This document shows positions 31,901 to 42,538 of a stretch of DNA of 64,000 nucleotides, piece after piece; the first letter of the stretch is position 1, and the number at the start of each line of letters is the position of its first letter. The notes under the pieces were generated by a model. It had not been told where the DNA came from. It saw only the letters and a list, made by a program, of their open reading frames with translations, and did no database searches. The position numbers and the translations under genes were made by a program. This DNA comes from Spirodela intermedia (Eukaryota; Streptophyta; Magnoliopsida; Alismatales; Araceae), in contig LR746280.1 of the NCBI GenBank assembly GCA_902729315.2, forward strand, positions 5,001-69,000, in the 5' to 3' direction.

Positions 31901-34900
31901 CCTCCGAAACAAAACCTCTACAACACATTAAACTTCGCAGTACCCCACAGAAGTTACCTCTTACATCACTGCCACCTTGTGGCCTCTTAGCTCCTGCTTA
32001 GGAGACGAGAACTTTTAACTGGCTTTGGCTCAGTTGGAATTATCATTGGACAAGAGTCAGGATCCACGGTTTACCCCTAAGCCTAGACCGCCACCCTCAG
32101 CTTATTTTGTTGAGAACTTTTATTTTGATGTCAGAGGTGCCATTGAGCTTTGTTAGAAGCCATGCTAATCTTTGTAGAAGATTATATATGGGAGAATTAT
32201 AAAGATTATCTTAAAACATGGAAAGAGGTTCTCTATATATTTTTCCTCTTCTGTGTGAGATGTATTTTGCTATTTCCTGAATTTTTCGTCTCATTCTCTT
32301 TGTTTTGTTGTTGGTGCAGACCAAAACTAATTCTATAGCCTGGAATCCAATGGAGCCAATGAACTTCACAGCGGTAAGCACATTAGATAGAATTGGACAT
32401 CAGTTATTATTGCGTTGAAATCTTCACTGGAATCAGCCATTGGAAATGAAATGTTTCATCAGTGGACAGTTATCTTCAATCTAATTGCTGATGGGTTGCA
32501 TCTTAGTGTTGGGGAGACTTCTGTGTGTCTTTACGAAGTAAAATAACGTGGAAGTTTATATCTCGAATCAATTTATAAGAAGTTCATGATTGAATTATGC
32601 CATTCTTCTCCTGTCAGGCTTTGAATGTATGCATTACTTTGCACATTTATTGGATGTGTATAATAAAAACTTGCCTAATAAACTTCACCTATAAATTTTA
32701 GTGAGGGAAAAGAGGGGAATCAAATGAAAATAGTTCCTTGTTTTTCTGTTAAGTGTTTTTCCTATTAAATTCAGGCAAATGAAGATTGCAATTGCTATAG
32801 CTATGATGCTAGGAAACTGGATGAAGCGAAGTGTGTACATCAGGACCATGTATCTGCTGTGTGAGTGATCTGAACTGTTCCTATTTCTGGGAAGCTTTCC
32901 TTTGTAGAAAACTGAAAGTTTCATCAAAATTTACTTTTTCAGAATGGACATTGATTATTCTCCGACTGGCCGGGAATTCGTAACTGGTTCTTATGATAGA
33001 ACTGTGAGTAGTTGGGATTGGGAACGTAATTGGATTTTTTTTCTTGTGTGGCGCTAGTTGAGCATGATAGAGAGCATTCTTCTAGAATATTTGTTCATTA
33101 ACTTCGCTCATTAAAATACAATATTTCAGGTGAGAATCTTCCAATATAATGGAGGTCGCAGCAGGGAAATTTACCACACCAAAAGAATGCAAAGGTCTAT
33201 ATCATATTTTACAATCATAAAATTTTCATCTCCTTCTCAGCATGGATTTACCCTTGTGAAATATTCTGGACTGATATCGTATCCAATACTGCCCATGGTC
33301 CGAATGATCTGATTTCTTGATGTCTTTCCCATTTCTGTGTGGAGTTCTTATTATCAGTGTATGATTACAAAACACTTTGCCTTCGTCCAACCACTTGACC
33401 GGGTTATATTTTTATATGTAGGGTATTTTGTGTCAAATATAGCTGTGATGGGACATATCTTATTTCCGGGAGTGATGATACCAATCTTCGGTTGTGGAAA
33501 GCCAAAGCTTCAGAGCAACTAGGAGTTGTAAGCATCTCCTCTAACTATTCATTCATTTTCTCAGTGGGAATTAGACCAACATAACAGTTCCCACCCTTGA
33601 CTGTTTAAAGAAAATATAGAATTCAAAGGTGACCTACAGGTGGATCAGTTCCTTTTGTGTGTTTTTAATTTCGAAAATGTATGGAGGTCTTGCTGTGATT
33701 TGTCAATATTCTTCACATTTAAATAGAAAAATCTGTACCTGTTACGTGAGTGGCCTTTGGCAAATGAATATATTCACTTACACTGTAGGTCTCTGTTTTA
33801 TAAGTACGTGGGGACTGACGTATGCCGTTATTTAGTTCACCAACCTATGAATCTGGCTATGGAATAAATAAATTTCATTCTTGTTTGAACGTCCCTTTGT
33901 ATTTAGCTAGATCTTTATTTGAACAATCACACTTATTTTAATTCTCCAATCTCAGATTTTTATTCTTCTCAGATATAGGAAAGCATCAGTCTTTATTCCT
34001 AAAATCTAAATGGAATTCGGCAGACTTATTTATCTAGGCTCGTTTTTAAGACTATTTTCTTCTGTAGCCAGTCTGGTACAAGGTTTTGAGTTTATATTTG
34101 GTGGCCCCAACAGCTTTCATAAAGATTTTTAATGGACTGAGGACGGTCTCTGTTCTTTATGACTGTAATTTCATCTTCTTTTCCCTCCAAAGTTGTCTTC
34201 TCTCTTCTTTTGAACCTTCATTGTCTGAATAATTATTCCATTCTTTCTGATAATATTTATAGTACTACAATAGAGTATATTTTTGTCAGTCTATTGATTA
34301 TGAGAGGAAAGGTTTCATTATCTTACCAACCAACCCTGTCGTGCTAGGTTCATCTTATTTATGTTGTTGGATAGCATGAACCATTTAAGCTTTTGTTCTG
34401 CAGGTTCTCCCGAGGGAACGCAAGAAGCAGGAGTATCTTGACGCGGTCAAAGATCGGTACAAGCACCTTCCTGAAGTAAATCGCATTGTTAGGTAAGCTC
34501 TCTTCCACAATTAAGCACACGTTTACCATATATTCAAAGAAAAAAGATGGAGAGTGACATTAGAAAATGAGGAAATAAGGGGAGTAAAAGAAGGATCAGT
34601 CTCTTTAGTAACCTGTAGAGACCTGTCTGTCTGAAGTCCTTACAGAAATATGTTTAAAATAACATTTCTCCCGAATTTGGATCGAGCTAGGAACCAAAAA
34701 AACAAAAATATGGCACAACTGTTGAGAAAATTGAGACAGAAGAATTGGACTTTACAAGGGTTGTCTTACTTCTTGAGAACTATTAATCTAACGACTTTTA
34801 GACACCATCTTCAAATATTGCGTCTTTTTCTTCCAGTTGAAACTTCCTCATAGTGCCTGCTGCTATCTAGAAAAGAAGAAATAGCAGACTGGGAAAAGGA

Positions 34901-35435
34901 AAAGGGGGAAACGTGTAAATTGTCAATCTTTGAATTTTTACTTAAGCGCTTAAAAGTGTTATCTTGAGAGGATATATGATTTTGATCAATAATTTGTAAT
35001 AATAATTTATAATAAGAATTTATTTATTTATAAATGTTTTTGACGCAATTTCTGTAATGGCTTAGTTGAGTTTCAAATAGTTTTTGATGTTTCATGGGAA
35101 GTCCGGTCGAGTCTTAAATTTTTACTTGAAAACCTCAAGAGCATTGGAGGACGCAGTCATAATACTAGCACGTGAATGGCATGTTTCTCGTGTCTGCGCA
35201 TACAATTCATGAATGATATGCTTGAAGATGAGGCTGAAATCAGTCAGGAGATTTACGGGGAAGTTTACATTACTGTAATCATAATACTAGCATACTAATG
35301 ATGTTCTCATCAGGCTTGTGAATGAGCTCGGCCCTTGTCTCCACTAGTGGCACACCCCATGCTTTTTTTCACACATTACACAGACTTGGTTGGCCAGATA
35401 ATCTAGACCCCCGCCCCACACAATTTCTCATTATG

Positions 35436-35487
<52 letters not shown>

Positions 35488-35960
35488 ACCATGAGAGAGG
35501 GAGAGAGAAGCTGCCATATGGATGGTTGTGAGACAGCCATATGGGAAGAGATAGTGGGCTCAATCCAGTCCCACAAACGAGACCGGAGATACTCCAGGCC
35601 GAGATTGGGAAAACTGGGTTGAATCATAATACTCTTAATCTTCTTCCAGTTGCTTATGGTTATGTTTTGTTCTTACTAAAAAGGTTATTGGTTGCCTTAA
35701 TCGAAGAACAGTTAAGATCGCTGGAGGCCCTTCCATTGAGACTCTTGACTCTTTCCATCGTGTTAATACACAAAACTCTCTTTTTTGCTCCCTACAGGCA
35801 TAGGCATCTGCCCAAACCGATATACAAGGCTGCCAATCTGAGGCGCACAATCATCGAGGCAGAGAGGACCAAAGAGAAGAGGAGGAAGGCCCACAGTGCC
35901 CCCGGGAGCATCTCTGCCCAGTCATACCGCAAGAGAAGGATCATCAGAGAAGTAGAATGA
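25926..35960 (+). CDS. DCAF13: DCAF13 / SOF1 WD40 protein, 17 exons, 452 aa
   Basis: Nucleolar WD40 protein (yeast Sof1) of the U3 snoRNP / small-subunit processome, needed for 18S rRNA maturation; it also serves as a DDB1-CUL4 receptor. Exons: 25926-25991, 26320-26409, 26491-26602, 28136-28163, 28424-28522, 28731-28800, 28887-28921, 29054-29128, 29234-29329, 31221-31284, 32320-32373, 32775-32860, 32943-33003, 33130-33194, 33422-33527, 34404-34492, 35798-35960. All introns are GT-AG and the sum is 1359 nt. The protein starts MKVKVISRSTEEFTRERSQ, has repeated WD40 blades (for example FSASMDGDIRLWD, FVTGSYDRTVRIF, ISGSDDTNLRLWK) and ends in a Sof1-like tail (RHRHLPKPIYKA then basic KRRIIREVE). 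Length fits the family (about 440-450 aa). The start is the first ATG, in a CT-rich GC-rich leader. Introns 3 and 9 are large. Confidence 0.95.
26603..28135 (+). other. DCAF13 intron 3
   Basis: A 1.5-kb AT-rich intron with GTGACT donor and TTTTTTACAG acceptor. I see no gene, known repeat or RNA in it. Confidence 0.85.
29330..31220 (+). other. DCAF13 intron 9, with antisense exon-like frames
   Basis: The largest intron of the gene (1.9 kb). The minus strand has two open stretches that look protein-like, at about 30872-30670 (GLYLEPVKALHQRGKLF region) and 30594-30340 (MAIDIDIGHMVYERMHL region). I do not recognise the family and could not join them by splice sites. The rest shows nothing. Confidence 0.5.
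31285..32319 (+). other. DCAF13 intron 10
   Basis: A 1.0-kb AT-rich intron. A stretch near 31900-32090 is less AT-rich, but no domain or repeat was recognised. Confidence 0.7.
33528..34403 (+). other. DCAF13 intron 15
   Basis: About 0.9 kb, AT-rich, ending TTTTGTTCTGCAG. Nothing recognised inside. Confidence 0.8.
34493..35797 (+). other. DCAF13 intron 16
   Basis: About 1.3 kb. Apart from a compound AT/GT microsatellite, no gene or repeat was recognised. Confidence 0.8.
35439..35487. repeat. Compound (AT)n(GT)n microsatellite
   Basis: About 15 AT units pass directly into 9 GT units, within DCAF13 intron 16. Confidence 0.97.
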
Positions 35961-36026
35961 GCAAAGGTGATGGCTTTTGGATATTTTTGGTCATGTATAT
36001 CTTATCCCTAATATTTTTGGCTTTTG

Positions 36027-36081
<55 letters not shown>

Positions 36082-36740
36082 ATCGGAAAATGGGCTTAAG
36101 AGTAGAAATCTCATGGGTTGAAGCATGGATTATTCTGGTTGTTTGATTCTTGAGATATTCGAAGTGCCCGAATCTATTTTATCAAATTGCCCATTCAGCT
36201 GCACTACGAGGGGGATAAAATTATGAAGAGCAGAAACAAAAAAGGAAAAAAGTAACTGTAAAGTAATCTAAAAATGTATCGACATGCACATATTCCGAAT
36301 TAAGCAAATAAAGCTATTAAAAAAGTTGAGTGAACAAGCGATCCCGCTTTGTTCATCTTCTTGGTAGGAGGTAGGTAGGAGGAGCCTGCGCCAACTATTG
36401 AGATCTAATCAAAAACTCAGACCGTTGTTTCTAAGTTTTCTCAGGGCTCCCAGGGCCCCATCTGACAGCACAGCAGGCATTGAATAAATTTGGGCACATT
36501 ATATTGTGCATGGAACGTATCATGCCTATTACTAAAATCATGAAATATAATTTAAAAGGATTATGGGTATGAGGCAATAAGTTTGTTGAGTCTTATACTA
36601 CAATGGACAAGAAAATAGTACCAGAGGAATTTTGATGCCGAAAATATTCGAAAAAATCACTTCGAAGGCAGAAGAGATGCTAAAAGGATTCTGGTGTAAA
36701 AAAATCCTGCCGAAAAGAATAAAAAGGGGAACGGGAAATC
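35961..36740 (+). other. DCAF13 3' flank with (GA)n microsatellite
   Basis: Likely 3' UTR, then intergenic DNA before the METTL25-like remnant. A GA repeat of about 24 units lies at about 36027-36075, within 120 bp of the stop codon, so it is probably transcribed. Confidence 0.7.
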
Positions 36741-36746
36741 CAAAGG

Positions 36747-39409
36747 CAGTTCAATGAAAGGTTGAACATCCTTACATACTCCCAGGAGGTCAGTATCATC
36801 TGTGTTTGCGATACCAAGGCGAGCTAGATCAGCTCTGCTGAACTCTTCAAACAGAGAATTTTTTCTGGAACTTCCACAAACATCCTGGCTGCCTGAGGTT
36901 GCGCATGAGCAATCTGCAACTTTAACCCAAAAAAATAAAAATAGAATCATAAATTAATGACAAAAATAGGGCACCGAAAGCATAGAGTTGCCTAATACAA
37001 TTTCTCAATCCGTTTTCATTAAAAAAATTATCAAGTCAATGCTCAAATAAGAGCTAGACAAAATTTCACTACACACAGTCCCCGCATAAAAAATATACTA
37101 ATTCGATGTTTGATGCAGTACCACTATCTAAATCTAACTCCATGTTTAACGCAGAAGTCCACTGAAATCTCACTAATTCAATTCTTAATCCAGCACAATG
37201 TAAAAATCATACTAATTCAATGCTTAATGCAGCAGAAACGTTATTAGTTAAATGTTTAAACAAGGATAATATAATACCTCCTACAACTGAACCTCTGTCA
37301 TGGCCATTGGCAGCTTCAACTTCAGCACACTTCAAAGTCAACAAATGTAGCTCTTTGTCACATTGGCCCTTGGGAGAAAATTCAATACTATGTTCTCCTC
37401 CATCCAATTGTGAATTCAAAACTTTCCATGACTGTCTACGTCTCAAAGCTTTCCCTTGCCGTCCAATAGCAGGGGTCAATGCCAGTGTGGAAGGATAATA
37501 TTTATCGAGGTTCTACAGGAAAATAAAAGTTATTTGCTAAAGGAAGAACCTGCTCTTGAAATAAACATAGAAAAAGGGCTCAAGGGTTATTTAATAAAGC
37601 CTAAAATCTTCAAGGTGAAGATGAACTCTTATAATCAGAGGAGAAACTAACTCACCAGCTGAAAGGCAGCACAGAAGGCATGTAACTCGAAGTTCTGGAT
37701 AGCAGCATCTTTAGTAAAACTTCTCCACCTTTCTTCACTCTAAAAAGGAAAAGTGAATTAACTGCTATTTCTTCTGTAGTAAAACCTTCAAGATCTAAAT
37801 GGTCTTGTGGGGATGAGAATATGAAACGGGATTTCATACATGGAGAATAGTAATCAAGAGCACTTTGCATTGATTCATAAGCACGCATTCTACATTTGTT
37901 AACTTTGATATACTAGGAATGTCAATTATTGGCCATTATATTCACTATTTTCATGCACTTGTTATGCTCATCTTTAAGATGTTCACAGGTCTTCCGATTT
38001 TCAAGCATTAAATAGGTCACAAGTATCTTCCTCAATATCAAAGGCTTCAACAAAAAGGTCACAAACACGAGATAAGTCAAAATTTATCATTCATTTCACT
38101 TCATGTCTTTGTTGTCATGTCCCCTATCAAAAGTGCAAACAAATGAGATGAATTCAATAAAATCATTAAGAATAATTAATACAATTTAAAAAGTAGTGTT
38201 TGATCAGACATAATGGTCATTGTTGACTTTCATTGTAGATCATTTCTCAGCACAAGAATTTTCAATAGGTTGTGCATATTCATAACAAAGGCATGATGAT
38301 TCATGCCAGGTTACATATTGAAAAGGGCTCGGTTTAAACGGAGGTTGTTAAGATGAGCATGATTAACAACTGCAGATTGACCTAGTACGACCTTAATCCA
38401 GATGAGACCGTATTGAAAATATTGGCTGATCCAAGGAAGAAAGCCATGATATGTCATTACATTTATTTTTTCCCATAGGTATACCTAGATCAAATTGTGC
38501 ATCTAACATAGAAACAACCATGGAGAAGAAGAAACAACCATGCGCTTTTCATGTCAAACCCATTCCACTTAGAAACAATGATGAGGGGAATTTTTCACAT
38601 TCACACGTGGTGCACGGAATTCTGCTGATCTGATTTTTGAGAAGAGTGGAGGGAATTCTAACCTGATTCTGATGACTCAACGCCCAGAATTGTGCATAAA
38701 TTGTGCATACGAAATAAAGCTGCCAACTAATCTAAAATGGCTAACCAGAGAGGGTTAGGGACCTGAATTGATTTATTTTTTTTCACTGATCCAGATACGA
38801 TCTGATTCCAAAGACCGTGCATTAGCATCACAGTTGATTTCAAGACAATTCCATATTAGATCCTTTCAGGGGAAAATTCCACGTATGGCTATTCCTTTGC
38901 TGTTCGACATCTAATACCTTCAAATCTAAGTTAAACCCCTTGTATTTGAAACAAGGATAATAGATTGATAATCATGTGTTCATCAGAACTGGTTACCTGA
39001 CGACCAAGATCACGTGCACTTCTTCCAAGAACCAAGCCCAACGATTTACCTCCTTTGCTCATACGAAAATTACACGAGTCTGACTTTGCAAAGTGTTCAT
39101 CAGATAATAAATTATAGCAGCAACTAATGCAAAAAACGGCTTTCACTTGTTCACATTCTATGAAAGTCCTGAATTCACAACACAAGCCATGCATTAGTAA
39201 ATACAAACTTCTTTTTTGGTGGAATACATGAGCAAAATAGCTTTTCTAAACCAAAGGGAGCGGATTGGACCAAACAAAGGAGAAATAAACCAGCTCACAA
39301 CATTAGCTTAACACAAACGAGAAGATCTTAACCTCAACATATTCACTGAAAGGTCACCACAAGCATGAAGACCTGCAAGAACCAATGGTGATCCAGCAAG
39401 CTCATTATC
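36747..39409 (-). pseudogene. METTL25: METTL25-like methyltransferase, truncated remnant
   Basis: Minus-strand exons match a METTL25/RRNAD-type methyltransferase-like protein: 39409-39333 (SPLVLAGLHACGDLSVNML), 39168-38997 (RTFIECEQVKAVFCIS through SARDLGRQ), 37739-37656 (SEERWRSFTKDAAIQNFELH), 37512-37278 (NLDKYYPSTLALTPAIGRQG) and 36913 to about 36747 (FEEFSRADLARLG then QPFIEL). Junctions are GT-AG and in phase. Signs of decay: a TGA at 39410-39412 in frame just upstream of LHACGDLS, and Ser for the usual Gly in the GCCYN motif (here ISCCYN). The N-terminal SAM-binding exons are not found, and homology stops after FIEL, where family members continue with IGPYWSLRA. Loss of function is likely but not proven. 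Confidence 0.65.
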
Positions 39410-39429
39410 TCATGATGATGATTCAATCA

Positions 39430-41160
39430 GGTCTGGTTTATGTACCTCCAAGTAGAAAATATGTGAGTAAAGCCACATGACTCCTCCGAAAAAGAAAAAA
39501 TAAGAAGAAGAGGGATAACAAGAAAGGAAAAATGAGTAGAGTGAAAGCTTCAAAAATCAGGAAATATACAAGGATAGGAAGATTTCATCCTCCCATCAAA
39601 CCAAAAAAAAAATATATGTGAGGAAAAAGCTACATGCCCACAACAACATAATGGTGAGGAGCTAAGGTAAAGTCTCAAAACACAAAAACTCGAATAGAAG
39701 TGTGCAAAATAGAGATCATTCAGAGGTGGTAGTAAAAAATTATAATATCTAATATATGATATTTACTAAAACAACAATGCTTATCCTATAGGTGAAAGGA
39801 TTTGACATTTGTAGTAAAATCTTGTGGAGTACTTAGACAAAAACATATTGATTAAATCTTCAAAAGTTGACTACAAAAGCAATTGAAAATATGCTCAAAT
39901 AATTAACCACTGTCTAAATTTCATGATACTGAATTATGATATTTCGAATCATACTATCTTTAAATCATTTTTTTACACATTGCTAAATGACTAATAATGA
40001 CATAAGTTGGGGGCTGTGTTGATGCATCATCTACAGATGATGATTAAGATAGATTTTTGGGAAATAAGAGTTTTAATCATCAATAAAAGCAACCAAATTG
40101 AGTGAAAATGTTAAATCCGGTTTTCAATTGCATTGCATGAATTCTTAGATTAAATATGTATTTTCTCTCTTCTAACCTACACTTGAGTATAAAGTTTTAA
40201 AGTTACACTCATTAGACAGATCATTTATTGGTGAAAAATGTATATTTGCAACGTTGGGAAATCCTCCTGATTTAATTAGGGACTGGCTGTAGAAGAAAGC
40301 CCATTAACAACTTCAAGGTTTGGAGAAAGGCGCGCCCAGTAACTAGCTTCAGTAATGGGCCAAGTAAGAGATTGGAAAGAAGCCTAGTATAAGGCTTGTT
40401 ATGAAGGATGAAAAGGGAGGCCGGTGTAGGAGCTATGGCACGGAACGTCTCCCCAATTCGCGGGGCTCGTGGAATGACACAACAGGCCGGCAAAAGAGGG
40501 CAGAGGGGGGTGACGGCGGCAACAGTGCAGCAACGACGGCAACATGCCTGTATGTTTTCCCTCATCTCCTGGGTGATGCAGCAGAGCAGTGGTAGCAATC
40601 GACGAGATGGTTTTACTGTGGCAACCTGTAACACAACGGAAACTGCAAAATCCAGCGACATCAACGGGATCTCCTCGTGAGTGACAAGTGGAGGTGAAAT
40701 CGGTGACAACGGCGTGCACAGCAAGGTGGATACCAGTGGCAGAAAGCAAGGTTGTCACCCCAAGAAATCTCCTCTCCCTCTGCATGACTTGTGGAGACTA
40801 GCTGAGTAGTGAACAGGGAACTTTAGATTGGTTAATGTTATTTCAAGCTTGTTTCATGATCTACCTTCGCTTTATGCTTTATGAGTGATGTGGGTGTCAG
40901 GCACACAATAGAGTTGATTTTTAGTCTCTTTCTTTTTATTCATTTTTATTTTAAGAACGATGTATATGCATTTAGAACCCCTGCATCATCTTGTCTCTAC
41001 CCTTGTGTGACAGACAAGGAGGAGATTCGATGTTGATCTTAGTCACAACTTAATTTTTTCCAGGGTTGAATGATTTCTTTATTTTTTAGTATTGTGGTTG
41101 AACATAAGCAGGTACCGGACGAGAAACCTTGTGATTGTAGTAGATTGGTATTGTGCTCAG
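39430..41160. other. Repeat-bearing spacer, no gene seen
   Basis: Contains an A-rich repeat at about 39480-39635 related to 20297-20760. A GC-richer block (40270-40800) is open on both strands without any domain, and a following stretch (40870-41060) resembles LTR or retroposon DNA. I cannot name the elements. Confidence 0.45.
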
Positions 41161-41247
41161 AATCAGCCAGATGAGAGACCTAACCATCCCCAACCTGCTG
41201 TACCGTCATAGGTGTACCTTCAATGGAACTTGGGAGCGGGTTGTGCC

Positions 41248-41255
41248 TATTTAAA
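41248..41255 (+). promoter_or_regulatory. TATA-box-like site upstream of WDR11
   Basis: CCTATTTAAACGCCC, followed by a CT-rich, GC-richer stretch (41290-41618) that reads like a 5' leader. It would suit a start site near 41280. Use by WDR11 is inference. Confidence 0.35.
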
Positions 41256-41595
41256 CGCCCACGCGCTATACCATCAGGTTGTTTCAGTAGTGATAGAATG
41301 CTCCATCTCTCTCTGTAGCGCCTCCTCTCTCTGTGGGGACTCGAGCAACCCTTGTGGATTATGCGGGGCGCCATTCAAATCATTGTAGATTGGAGGGCCG
41401 TCCAAGTTATTCTTGGTGGCATCGACGATTGACATTCTCGTGCCAGTGGATTCGAGGTCCGACTCCCCATTCTTTCCTGGACTTTCCGCCGCGTCGCGTA
41501 CACTGTAGGAGACGTGTTCCACGAAAGTCTGAGCGTTCCTTCTCCGTCCCTCGAGGAGCGATGGATTGTTTGGGTTTCTTTCCGACTCCCGCTTC

Positions 41596-41618
41596 ATGAA
41601 GACCAAATCTCTCGGCAG
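41596..41618 (+). other. Candidate upstream WDR11 first coding exon
   Basis: ATGAAGACCAAATCTCTCGGCAG is followed by a GTACGG donor at 41619. The strong acceptor CTTCCCTTTCCCGCAG ends at 42483, upstream of the WDR11 ATG. Joining the two gives an open frame that enters WDR11 in phase (about 26 extra residues, basic). Equally, this could be a spliced 5' UTR. Confidence 0.3.
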
Positions 41619-41809
41619 GTACGGACCAGGCCTTTCTATTGCCTTCTTTGTGATTAATTCAGCAAGTCAAGATGGATTGTGTTAATAGGGACAACAACAC
41701 ACTTTCCTCTCAATATATCATATTATTACACTATTTAGCATACTTGATGTATCACCCTATTTGGGTTTTTCATAATACTAGTATCGAATATATTTATAAT
41801 ATAAAAAAT

Positions 41810-42015
41810 TAAATCATTCTGTTTTCATTTTTATTTCCAGCCGTATCATGATTTTCTTGTTCTTGAACATGTCCTTTGGTTGCTCCCACCAAGCTAGTGC
41901 GCCACCTTGTATTTTAACATTTTTTCTTTTGCAAATTTCATATGTACAAAAATTCTCAACTTCCACCATCCACTTTGAGAATTTCTCAATTTGAAGATAA
42001 CCCAGAAACAAAAGA
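41810..42015 (-). pseudogene. Ty3/gypsy gag scrap
   Basis: Minus-strand FLGYLQIEKFSKWM followed by KIQGGALAWWEQPKDMF matches the capsid block of Ty3/gypsy gag proteins (the GxASAWWEQL-type motif). It is a different lineage from the Athila-like gag on the left of the window and only about 65 codons long. It lies in the spacer upstream of WDR11. Confidence 0.6.
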
Positions 42016-42538
42016 CCATGATTTCATTCTAAAGTCTTTTTGATTCCATATCATATAATGAACGGTTGTTCGTGCTGGGAAATTTCTCTCATATACTGGC
42101 TACATGAGGAGGCTATGAGAACACAATGGTGTTTACAGTTGAAATGTAGTCACCTTGCCTAAAACTTTTATAAGAAATTAGAAATTACTAATAATAATTA
42201 CATTTTTTGACGTCTAATTTTATTCTATATTGTCATGATCATTTTAATTGTTAATTTTAAATATAAGTAACAGGTGTCAAAACAAGAGGTTTGACTGTGG
42301 CATAAGATAAAATAATTGAATAGGAGCCTCACAACTGTCTTCAAGGTGCACATAAACACCGACTTTACCGTCGTTGCCCAAACCTTCCCTGACTGCCTGG
42401 TCGATCTATTTTGCGTTCTCATTCATCGTCCTCCATCGTCTCGGCCCTTCGGCCTGATGCGGATCTCCTTCCCTTTCCCGCAGATGTGGAGTTAGACTAG
42501 GATATAGAAGGGCACGGAGGGACAGGGGGGTGGAAGCC

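Noticed and set aside
36657-36746. Continuation of the METTL25-like protein beyond QPFIEL as PLDFPFPFLF
   Set aside because: Similarity stops sharply after FIEL and the rest is hydrophobic low-complexity sequence; probably non-coding.
40272-40785. 150- and 128-codon minus-strand frames
   Set aside because: They overlap frames on the other strand in a GC-richer repeat and have no recognisable domain.
42530-42538. WDR11 start at the upstream GTG
   Set aside because: GTG initiation is not expected for a plant nuclear gene, and the ATG at 42539 has an ideal GCCATGGCC context.
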